13,035 nucleotides of DNA from Oscillospiraceae bacterium (lineage in GTDB: Bacteria > Bacillota > Clostridia > UMGS1810), in contig JALEIO010000041.1 of the NCBI GenBank assembly GCA_022769845.1, positions 1 through 13,035 on the forward strand. Reading direction: 5' to 3'. This document shows, one piece after another, positions 7,223 through 13,035 of the stretch. A model generated the notes under the pieces. That model saw only the letters and a list, made by a program, of their open reading frames with translations. It had not been told where the DNA came from and did no database searches. Position 1 is the first letter of the stretch, and every line of letters begins with the position of its first letter. A program made the translations under genes and the position numbers.

Positions 7223-8818
7223 TTATTTTCTGCGGTAGTCGGGCAAAAGCATCGGCGATACAGCGTCTGTATCAACGCCTGCCGATTTTCTTTCTTCGTC
7301 AAATTTTGCAATATGGTCAAGAGTAAGCTTGCCGACTTTAACGTCTTTGGAGCGAGCCGCCGCATTTTTGCCCGCGTTTCTGCCAAATACAATAATATCA
7401 AGCAGTGAGTTGCCCATAAGACGGTTTCTTCCGTGTATTCCTCCAACCGCTTCGCCTGCAACGTACAGATTTTCGACGTTAGGCGTCATACCGTCGACGT
7501 TAATGTCAAGGCCGCCGTTCTGATAGTGAAGGGTAGGATATACCAAAATCGGCTCTTTTCGTATGTCTATGCCGTAGCTTGCAAACATACGCATCATAGC
7601 AGGGATACGCTTTTCAATGGTGCCATCGCCTCCGATTGCCTCAATCATAGGAGTATCGAGCCAAACTGCCTCGCCGTTTCCTGTGTCCACGCCTTCTTTG
7701 CGGTCAGAACATTCTCTGATTATTGAAGCCGCCGCAACGTCACGGGTTTCAAGCGGATGCATAAATACTTTTCCGTCGCGGTTAACAAGCTTTGCGCCGA
7801 GAGAACGCACCTTTTCGGTAACAAGCGCTCCGAAAATCTGCTGCGGATATGCCGCTCCTGTGGGATGATACTGAAGCGTATCGGCATACAAAAGCTTTGC
7901 GCCTGCTCTGTATCCCAAAACAAGACCGTCCGCTGTTGCGCCGTAATGGTTTGATGTCGGGAAGCCCTGATAATGCATACGTCCTGCGCCGCCTGTTGCG
8001 ATAATAACGGTTTTTGCCTTTGCAACCATAAGCTCTTTTGTTTCCATATTCATAAGCACCGCGCCGGCAGCTTTTCCGTTTTCATCAAGGATTAATTCAA
8101 TCGCCGAGGTGAAATCAACAACTTCAATTCCACGGTTTAAAACCTCGTCGCGGAGTGTTCGCATAATTTCCGCACCCGAATAGTCTTTTGCCGCGTGCAT
8201 ACGCTTGCGCGATGTACCGCCGCCGTGAGTGGTAATCATTGTGCCGTCCGGCTCTTTATCGAATTCAACACCAAGGTCGTTAAGCCACTGTATTGCTTCG
8301 GGAGCGTCACACACAAGCTTTGCCAAAAGCTCGCGCTTTGCCGCATAATGACCGCCGCCGAAAGCGTCTACAAAGTGGATTGCAGGCGAATCGTTGGGTT
8401 TATCCGCCGCTTGAATACCACCCTCTGCCATCATTGTGTTGGCATCACCCATACGCAGTTTTGTAACAATCATAGTTTTTGCACCTGCATTGTCAGCTTC
8501 GATTGCCGCCGCTGTTCCGGCACCGCCTCCGCCTATGATAAGCACGTCAACATCATATTTTATATCGTTAAGGTCTATATCGTTTGCTGAAATTCTTGAA
8601 TGTGCCTGAAGCATTTCGCAAAGCTCGGTCGGCACTTCTTCGCCTTTGTTCGGGCCGAATGAAAGCGTTTTAAACTCGCTTTTTTTGTAGTCGGGATGAT
8701 AGGAGGCAAGCAGCTTTTCTTTTTCTTGCGCCGTCATACGCTTCGGCTCGCAGGCAATGTTTTCCTTTCGTGCCGCTTCAACCGCCTTAAGTGATTTTTG
8801 AAAATTTTCTGAATACAT
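7223..8818 (-). CDS. frdA: Fumarate reductase/succinate dehydrogenase-type flavoprotein, soluble (531 aa)
   Basis: This FAD enzyme probably reduces fumarate (or a related enoate) with electrons from the iron-sulfur subunit encoded upstream. The Rossmann motif is IIGGGGAG (94-101). Catalytic and substrate-site blocks of the family are present: THGGGTSRKR (197-206), HPTG (318-321), TEKVR (334-338, Arg338 at the proton-donor Arg position), HYQNGG (431-436), HGRNRLMGNSL (462-472) and VFGRNAG (477-483). At the position of the FAD-linking His in E. coli FrdA (HTVAAEGG) there is Asn127 (NTMMAEGG), so the flavin is probably not covalently bound. About 90 residues precede the FAD motif, far more than in usual FrdA. 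The ATG at 8818 has AAGGAGG nine bases upstream and lies 14 bases after the frdB stop. No FrdC/FrdD membrane anchor is present, so it should be cytoplasmic. Substrate is inferred, not proven. Confidence 0.88.
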   Translation of the reverse strand: MYSENFQKSLKAVEAARKENIACEPKRMTAQEKEKLLASYHPDYKKSEFKTLSFGPNKGEEVPTELCEMLQAHSRISANDIDLNDIKYDVDVLIIGGGGAGTAAAIEADNAGAKTMIVTKLRMGDANTMMAEGGIQAADKPNDSPAIHFVDAFGGGHYAAKRELLAKLVCDAPEAIQWLNDLGVEFDKEPDGTMITTHGGGTSRKRMHAAKDYSGAEIMRTLRDEVLNRGIEVVDFTSAIELILDENGKAAGAVLMNMETKELMVAKAKTVIIATGGAGRMHYQGFPTSNHYGATADGLVLGYRAGAKLLYADTLQYHPTGAAYPQQIFGALVTEKVRSLGAKLVNRDGKVFMHPLETRDVAAASIIRECSDRKEGVDTGNGEAVWLDTPMIEAIGGDGTIEKRIPAMMRMFASYGIDIRKEPILVYPTLHYQNGGLDINVDGMTPNVENLYVAGEAVGGIHGRNRLMGNSLLDIIVFGRNAGKNAAARSKDVKVGKLTLDHIAKFDEERKSAGVDTDAVSPMLLPDYRRK

Positions 8819-8832
8819 TAGCTTTAACCTCC

Positions 8833-9507
8833 TTACTTTTCGATTTCTCTGTTATTGTAAAGCTCTTTGATTTCTTCAATCGGCTTGCCCATAAGATTTT
8901 CAATAAGCTCGGTAAACGTGCCGTCTTTGATTTCCTTTATACGGTTTTCAAGATGCTCTGTCTTGGGGGCAAGATATTTGCCGTTAAGCCTTCGTGCAAG
9001 CATTGCAACCTGCGGATGAGAAATTCCCGCGGGGCATCGTGACGAGCAAACGCCGCACATAACGCAGTCAAAAGATTCTTCTGCGCATTTTTCAAATTCT
9101 CCGCGCTGCGCATAAGCGATATATTGCATAACGTTAAGCCCCTGCGTGCAGCTTTTTGTGCACGCGTTGCAGCCTACGCAAGCGTAAATTTCAGGATAAA
9201 GCTGCATCATAATCTGCTCGGTCGGCTTAACCTTTTCAATGTCGTAAACCTCTTTAACGAGTGGGAAAAACGGCAATGTTGCAACATACATATTGTCCTC
9301 AACCTTGGTCTGACAGGCAAGGCAGGTTTTAAGCTCCTTATCGCCCTTTATGCGATAAATGGTAGCGCACGCACCGCAAAATCCGTTTCGGCAGCCGCAG
9401 CCTCGAACCAGCTGATAGCCGGCATATTCCATTGCGCGCATTATTGTAAGGTCATCGGGCACGCTGTATTGCTTTCCGAACAGATAAATATTAACCATAT
9501 TTTCCAT
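8833..9507 (-). CDS. frdB: Fumarate reductase-type iron-sulfur subunit with HdrC-like double [4Fe-4S] domain (224 aa)
   Basis: This electron-transfer partner of FrdA has two domains. Residues 1-~75 are a plant-type [2Fe-2S] domain with Cys37, Cys39, Cys44, Cys47 and Cys62. Residues ~105-165 hold two complete CxxCxxCxxxC motifs (Cys110/113/116/120 and Cys148/151/154/158), about 28 residues apart, the arrangement seen in HdrC, GlpC and SdhB/FrdB alpha-helical ferredoxin domains. There is no CCG (HdrB-like) domain, unlike TfrB of methanogen thiol:fumarate reductase, where one is fused at the C-terminus. The helical, charged tail (170-224) has no membrane segment. I take the ATG at 9507, preceded by GAAGGAGGATTTAAT, rather than the upstream in-frame TTG at 9531, which lies before that ribosome binding site. 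It follows flxA by 33 bases and precedes frdA by 14. Confidence 0.88.
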   Translation of the reverse strand: MENMVNIYLFGKQYSVPDDLTIMRAMEYAGYQLVRGCGCRNGFCGACATIYRIKGDKELKTCLACQTKVEDNMYVATLPFFPLVKEVYDIEKVKPTEQIMMQLYPEIYACVGCNACTKSCTQGLNVMQYIAYAQRGEFEKCAEESFDCVMCGVCSSRCPAGISHPQVAMLARRLNGKYLAPKTEHLENRIKEIKDGTFTELIENLMGKPIEEIKELYNNREIEK

Positions 9508-9540
9508 ATTAAATCCTCCTTCATATATCAAAATCCGTCA

Positions 9541-10374
9541 TTAATATTCATCGGGCAGCTCGTCGATTTCATCACATCGAAAAACGGGACCGTCCTTGCA
9601 GACGTATTTTGAACCGATATTGCATCTTCCGCATTTTCCTATACCGCATTTCATACGAAGCTCCATTGTTGTGTAGACCTGAGTTTTGTCAAATCCCAAT
9701 TCCTGCAATCCGGCAAGAGTGAATTTAATCATTATAGGAGGCCCGCACAAAATTGCCGTTTTGTCGGTGGAAAAGCCAAGTTCTTTAACGTAATTGGGAA
9801 CAAATCCAACGTGACCGTTCCACTCCGGCTGTTCGCGGTCGATAGTAAGATGCACGTTAACGCCCGAATCCTTTGACCATTCGTCGATAATTTCTTTGTA
9901 ATCAACCAAATCCTGCATACTGCGTGAGCCGTATACAATGTCTATTTTACCATATCGGTCGCGGTAATGACGGCAGTAATTGATAACCGAACGAAGCGGT
10001 GCAAGACCGATACCGCCTGCGATAAACAGCATATCGTGCCCTACAAATTCGGTGTCAACAGGAAAAGGCTTGCCGTAAGGCCCTCTTATGGTAATCTGCT
10101 GACCTACCTCCATAGAATGAAGCCATTCGGTCACGCAGCCGCATTTTTTAATGGAAAACTCCATAAATTCGGTATTTGTCGGAGAGGAGGTTATTGAAAA
10201 CATTGCTTCGCCGACGCCGGGAATTGAGAGCATAGCGCACTGACCGGGTTTATGCTCAAACGCCTTTTTGCCGTCTTTGGTTACCACGCGGAAGGTTTTA
10301 ACGTCGGGCGTGTCAATTCTTATATCTGTCACAACGCCGACAACGGGAATAAGAGCTTCTTTTGTGTCAAGCAT
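9541..10374 (-). CDS. flxA: NAD(P)H-dependent FAD/[2Fe-2S] oxidoreductase, FlxA/AsrB/HydG-like (277 aa)
   Basis: This ferredoxin-NADP reductase-fold protein resembles dihydroorotate dehydrogenase PyrK, sulfite reductase AsrB and the FlxA subunit of Flx-Hdr complexes. It should oxidise NAD(P)H and pass electrons on. Residues ~8-105 are the FAD-binding barrel with MFSITSSP (58-65) and RGPYGKPF (97-104). The nucleotide-binding part has AGGIGLAPLRS (119-129) and CGPPIM (210-215). The C-terminus carries a [2Fe-2S] site with Cys243, Cys248, Cys251 and Cys259. The ATG at 10374 overlaps the flxB stop by 8 bases and has AGGAGG eight bases upstream. AsrB is the main alternative name, but no siroheme AsrC gene is present and the neighbours are Hdr/Flx/Frd-like, so a role as NADH input module for the cluster is more likely. 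NADH versus NADPH preference cannot be read from the sequence. Confidence 0.88.
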   Translation of the reverse strand: MLDTKEALIPVVGVVTDIRIDTPDVKTFRVVTKDGKKAFEHKPGQCAMLSIPGVGEAMFSITSSPTNTEFMEFSIKKCGCVTEWLHSMEVGQQITIRGPYGKPFPVDTEFVGHDMLFIAGGIGLAPLRSVINYCRHYRDRYGKIDIVYGSRSMQDLVDYKEIIDEWSKDSGVNVHLTIDREQPEWNGHVGFVPNYVKELGFSTDKTAILCGPPIMIKFTLAGLQELGFDKTQVYTTMELRMKCGIGKCGRCNIGSKYVCKDGPVFRCDEIDELPDEY

Positions 10375-11392
10375 TTTCCTTGCCTCCTAACTTTTTCATA
10401 ACTTTTACAATATTCATCTGAATAGGGCATTTCGATAAGCATCTGCCGCAGCCGACGCACGAAAACAGACCGTCGTTGTTTGTAGGATAATACACAAGCT
10501 TGTGCATAAATCTCTGGCGGAAACGTTCAAGCTGCGTAAGTCTCGGTTGTCCTGCCGACATTTTTGTAAAGTCGGAATACATACACGAATCCCAGCATCT
10601 AAAACGCTTTACACCGTGACCGGTGGAAAAATCCTTTATGTCGTAGCACTGACAGGTGGGGCATACAAAGGTGCAGGTTCCGCAGCCCAGACACACTTGT
10701 GAAAGTTCGCCCCATTCGCTTGCGTCGAAAAATTCAGACGTTTTTCCGCTGCCGAATTTATCTGCCGTAAGATTTGCAAGAGGAAGCTTTGAAAGACGTT
10801 CTTTAATAACCTTTTTCTGCTCGTTGACCGCAGTTTCATCAGCGCTTTCGGTAATATCATTAAGGGTTGAGAGCAATTTTTCGCCTTTTTCGGTTTTTGC
10901 GTCCATATAAAGCATATCGTCTGTTTTGTAACACACTATATCGCCCTCGGGGTTTGCCGCGTCAATGTCAAAGGTTTGACAAAAGCAGGTTTCAACAGGT
11001 TTGGTGCAGGCAACTGACATTATAACGGCGTGTTCGCGGCGGTTTTTGTAGTATGTGTCAACAGGTTCTGACAAAAACACGCGGTCAAGGATATCAAAGC
11101 TTTTCACATCGCACGCGCGGACACCGAAAACAACAAAATCTTCCGTTTCGCTGCGCGTATCGATAACTTCAATATTTTTGCCTTCAACCTTAAAATCCAT
11201 AAGATTTTCGGTTTGCGGAAAGAAGAAATCCTTTGCGCTTCGAACGGTGTTTAACGCGTCGGAGAGCTTTGCGCCCATTTGCCATTTTTCAAACTTTGCG
11301 CCCGATTTTGTGTCCTGCGGCATATAGAGAGTTTCGTTTTCCGCAATTTTTTCAAAAAGCGAGTCAATGCTTTTAAGCAAAATTTTACGCAT
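10367..11392 (-). CDS. flxB: [4Fe-4S] dicluster electron-transfer protein, FlxB/AsrA/HydB-like (341 aa)
   Basis: This soluble iron-sulfur protein belongs to the group that includes AsrA and the beta subunit of sulfhydrogenase. The N-terminal ~200 residues include a GVRACDVKSF segment (90-99) and a Cys cluster at 129/136/138. The C-terminal part has two CxxCxxCxxxCP motifs, at Cys234/237/240/244 (extended by Cys247 and Cys249) and Cys312/315/318/322. It probably passes electrons from FlxA toward FlxC/FlxD and HdrA. I start it at the ATG at 11392, which has AAAGGGG eight bases upstream, instead of the in-frame TTG at 11428. The chosen ATG overlaps the stop of the upstream gene by 8 bases, a standard coupled junction that repeats at its own 3' end with flxA. 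Its relation to FlxC, with a parallel Cys layout, suggests the two are ancient paralogs. Confidence 0.85.
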   Translation of the reverse strand: MRKILLKSIDSLFEKIAENETLYMPQDTKSGAKFEKWQMGAKLSDALNTVRSAKDFFFPQTENLMDFKVEGKNIEVIDTRSETEDFVVFGVRACDVKSFDILDRVFLSEPVDTYYKNRREHAVIMSVACTKPVETCFCQTFDIDAANPEGDIVCYKTDDMLYMDAKTEKGEKLLSTLNDITESADETAVNEQKKVIKERLSKLPLANLTADKFGSGKTSEFFDASEWGELSQVCLGCGTCTFVCPTCQCYDIKDFSTGHGVKRFRCWDSCMYSDFTKMSAGQPRLTQLERFRQRFMHKLVYYPTNNDGLFSCVGCGRCLSKCPIQMNIVKVMKKLGGKENA

Positions 11393-12377
11393 TGCCGTCA
11401 CCCCTTTCCACTGCTTCGTTAGGCTCAATATCTTCGGTTGTATAATCTACAATCGGCGCTCTGCCGCAGTCGGTTTCGCCTGCTTGATAATCGCCGTAGA
11501 ACGAGTTTATATCTTTAATAAACTTTCTGTTTAAAAGGTGAAGCGGAATGTGTTGAGGACAAACTCTTGAACATTCGCCACAGTCGGTGCATCTTCCGGC
11601 AACGTGGAACGCGCGGATAATATGAAACATTTTTTCTTCAAATTCGTTTGACGCTGCTTTGTTTTCAACACCGGAATTTGGGTTGTCAAACACGCACTTT
11701 TCACAGGTGCAGGCAGGACAAACGTCACGGCAGGCGTTGCAGCGTATGCAGCGCGACAACTCATTTTGCCAGAACGCAAAGCGCTCGTCTGGAGTCATTT
11801 TTTCTATCTTTTCAACCTCGTCAAATCTTTTTGAGTCAAGCACATCGCCGTTTTCGCCGATAAGCTCGTCATATGCCACACATTTTTTTGATTTGCAGTT
11901 TATACATCTTTCCGAAAGGTATTCATTGCGGTCCAGCTCGATTTTTCCGTCGTAGAGGGTATTAACGGATATTTTTCCGTTTTCCTCGTCAATAGACAAA
12001 ATGCCGTCGCACTTTTCCTTTATTTTGTTTATGTCAAGCATACCGCCGCAGGGAATACCCACAGCATATACTTTTTCGCGGTCAAAACGGTGCTCGCAAA
12101 GAAGCTGATTAAAGCTGTACGAATCGCAGGGTTTTAAGAAAACCAAAACCTTTCCTTCGCCCTTTGCGGTTTCCTTTATAAGATATTTTGAAAAGTTCGC
12201 GCCGCAGAAATCGCCCCATACAAAGTTGTCTTTAAGTGCATTTGCGTCATTGAAAACAGCGGGCGTTATATCATAGTCAAATTCGCCCTTGCCCCAGCCG
12301 AGTACACGGTTAGCCGTGCCGTTTTCCATAAGCTCCACAGCTTTTGAAATGAGAATTTCACGGTTTATTTCTTGCAT
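11385..12377 (-). CDS. flxC: [4Fe-4S] electron-transfer protein, FlxC-like (330 aa)
   Basis: This soluble multi-cluster iron-sulfur protein carries an N-terminal region with FLKPCDSYSF (80-89) and VGIPCGG (106-112), recalling the beta subunits of F420-type hydrogenases/dehydrogenases. Next come a short CINCKSKKC group (158-166) and two CxxCxxCxxxCP motifs, at Cys210/213/216/220 (followed by Cys223/225/228) and Cys263/266/269/273. It probably relays electrons between FlxB and the FlxD/HdrA part of the complex. The ATG at 12377 has GGAGG seven bases upstream and overlaps the flxD stop by 13 bases, so the two are co-translated. No flavin or nucleotide-binding motif is obvious. The FlxC name rests on gene order and length; a generic ferredoxin-domain annotation is the fallback. 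Confidence 0.8.
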   Translation of the reverse strand: MQEINREILISKAVELMENGTANRVLGWGKGEFDYDITPAVFNDANALKDNFVWGDFCGANFSKYLIKETAKGEGKVLVFLKPCDSYSFNQLLCEHRFDREKVYAVGIPCGGMLDINKIKEKCDGILSIDEENGKISVNTLYDGKIELDRNEYLSERCINCKSKKCVAYDELIGENGDVLDSKRFDEVEKIEKMTPDERFAFWQNELSRCIRCNACRDVCPACTCEKCVFDNPNSGVENKAASNEFEEKMFHIIRAFHVAGRCTDCGECSRVCPQHIPLHLLNRKFIKDINSFYGDYQAGETDCGRAPIVDYTTEDIEPNEAVERGDGNA

Positions 12378-12799
12378 CGTAAATCCTCCAATCTCTTATT
12401 TTCGCCCAAAGCGGCAACCTTTTGTGCAAAATCGTTCATAGTTTCGGCAAATTTTGCACCCTCTGCCGCGCTTACCCATTCAACGCGTGTGCGCTCTTTT
12501 TCAATGCCGAGATAGTCAAGCATTGAGAACAAAAGTGCCATACGTCTGCGCGTATAGTAGTTGCCCGAGGTGTAATGACAGTCGCCCGGATGGCAGCCGC
12601 ATAGGATTACACCGTCTGCGCCTCGTTGAAATGCGCGGAGTATAAACATAGGATTTACTCTGCACGAGCAGGGAACGCGGATAATTTTTACATCTGCCGG
12701 ATAGTTAAGTCTGTTGTTGCCCGCAAGGTCAGCGCCTGCATATGAACACCAATTACAGCAGAACGCCACTATAAGCGGCTTATATTCATTTACTTGCAT
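12365..12799 (-). CDS. flxD: MvhD/FlxD-like hydrogenase/heterodisulfide reductase [2Fe-2S] adaptor (144 aa)
   Basis: This is a typical full-length MvhD-family protein (usually 130-150 residues), the small [2Fe-2S] subunit that docks an electron-input module onto HdrA. Signature segments are FCCNWCSYAGAD (13-24), VPCSCRV (42-48) and ILCGCHPGDCHY (65-76). It is followed on the same strand by the Flx-type proteins, and its own start overlaps the end of the hdrA-like gene by 10 bases, matching its known place as HdrA partner. The ATG at 12799 has GGAGG ten bases upstream. In Methanothermobacter the input module is the MvhAG hydrogenase. Here no hydrogenase gene is visible, and the FlxA-type NAD(P)H module is present instead, which makes FlxD the better name. 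Confidence 0.92.
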   Translation of the reverse strand: MQVNEYKPLIVAFCCNWCSYAGADLAGNNRLNYPADVKIIRVPCSCRVNPMFILRAFQRGADGVILCGCHPGDCHYTSGNYYTRRRMALLFSMLDYLGIEKERTRVEWVSAAEGAKFAETMNDFAQKVAALGENKRLEDLRCKK

Positions 12800-13035
12800 A
12801 TTGCATCTACCTCCGCCATAATTTGTTTGTTTGTAAAGCCTTTAAGGTCCATTGCGCCCGACATACATGCTACCGTACAAGCTCCGCAGCCCTGGCAGAC
12901 AGCTTCGTTTACAACCGCTACGCGGCGCATTTTTGTAGTTCTGTCAGGCATTCTGAATTCTTTTTCGGTATATGTGATTGCTCCGTAGGGACAAACCTTT
13001 TCGCAAGTTGAACAGCCGTTGCACATCATTTCGTC
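12790..13035 (-). CDS. hdrA: HdrA-like flavoprotein, C-terminal ferredoxin part only (cut by window edge)
   Basis: The 81 visible residues are open to the window end and are the C-terminal double [4Fe-4S] domain of an HdrA-type protein. They show DEMMCNGCSTCEKVCPYGAI, then AVCQGCGACTVACMSGAM, then FTNKQIMAEVDAI, a tail typical of HdrA (FTdxQI). In known complexes HdrA carries FAD and performs flavin-based electron bifurcation. The second cluster motif ends CM rather than the usual CP, but all four Cys are kept. The ATG codons at 13024-13029 are not likely starts, because conserved sequence (Asp-Glu) continues upstream in frame. The flavin domain, and whether hdrB/hdrC precede it, are outside the window. 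A plain ferredoxin is the alternative reading, but the tail and the flxD neighbour favour HdrA. Confidence 0.85.
   Translation of the reverse strand, partial: DEMMCNGCSTCEKVCPYGAITYTEKEFRMPDRTTKMRRVAVVNEAVCQGCGACTVACMSGAMDLKGFTNKQIMAEVDAICK

Noticed and set aside
8195..8590. Plus-strand open frame of 131 codons
   Set aside because: It is a shadow of the frdA coding frame with a Cys/His/Val-rich nonsense composition.
7223..8818. APS reductase AprA or L-aspartate oxidase NadB
   Set aside because: The partner FrdB has a [2Fe-2S] plus double [4Fe-4S] layout unlike AprB, and no nadA/nadC is nearby. The HPTG, TEKVR and NRL blocks fit the fumarate reductase type best.
7223..9507. Ordinary membrane-bound Sdh/Frd complex
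   Set aside because: No FrdC/FrdD or cytochrome b anchor gene is in the operon, and neither subunit has a membrane segment or signal.
9508..9531. Longer start (TTG at 9531) for frdB
   Set aside because: The strong GAAGGAGG site is inside this stretch and correctly spaced for the ATG at 9507.
9124..9612. Plus-strand open frame of 162 codons
   Set aside because: It lies antisense to frdB and flxA, which have strong family motifs. It has no ribosome binding site and no recognisable domain.
9541..11392. Anaerobic sulfite reductase asrAB
   Set aside because: FlxA and FlxB resemble AsrB and AsrA, but no siroheme AsrC gene is present, and the neighbours are flxC, flxD, hdrA and frdAB.

Overview
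The window looks like a chromosomal segment of an anaerobic member of the Bacillota, most likely class Clostridia. The reasons are low-to-moderate GC, strong AGGAGG-type ribosome binding sites, several TTG starts, Gram-positive sigma-A promoters, and a CsaB-type cell-wall pyruvyl transferase. The dominant feature is a soluble iron-sulfur/flavin redox operon of the kind found in strict anaerobes. I cannot name a species. No tRNA, rRNA, CRISPR array, insertion sequence or phage gene is visible.

Left part (1-4984): on the minus strand, a fused glycosyltransferase/polysaccharide pyruvyl transferase (GT4-CsaB) runs into, and overlaps, the start of ruvX (YqgF), which leaves the window at base 1. 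Divergent from it, across a 176-bp AT-rich promoter region, is a secreted phosphodiester glycosidase (NAGPA) family protein with extra C-terminal domains. Both point to cell-envelope glycan work.

Middle (4985-5881): upp (uracil phosphoribosyltransferase) has its own promoter and ends at a perfect 19-bp inverted repeat, which also terminates the convergent operon from the right.

Right part (5882-13035), all minus strand. In transcription order: the C-terminal tail of an HdrA-like flavoprotein (cut by the window edge), an MvhD/FlxD-like [2Fe-2S] adaptor, two related [4Fe-4S] proteins (FlxC- and FlxB-like), an NAD(P)H-binding FAD/[2Fe-2S] protein (FlxA-like), a fumarate-reductase-type iron-sulfur protein, a fumarate-reductase-type flavoprotein, and an AspT/SucE-family dicarboxylate transporter. 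From hdrA to flxA the genes overlap by 8-13 bases, so they are almost certainly one co-translated unit.

How they may work together (inference): FlxA would take electrons from NAD(P)H, FlxB/C/D would pass them to HdrA, and HdrA would split them between ferredoxin and a high-potential acceptor. In the characterised Flx-Hdr complex that acceptor is reached through HdrBC. Here, inside the window, the HdrBC position is filled by a soluble FrdAB pair, and the next gene is a plausible succinate/aspartate-type exporter. This suggests a cytoplasmic, possibly electron-bifurcating NADH:ferredoxin/fumarate reductase module with its own product exporter. I do not recall a characterised example. Whether hdrB and hdrC lie just upstream of the window cannot be seen.
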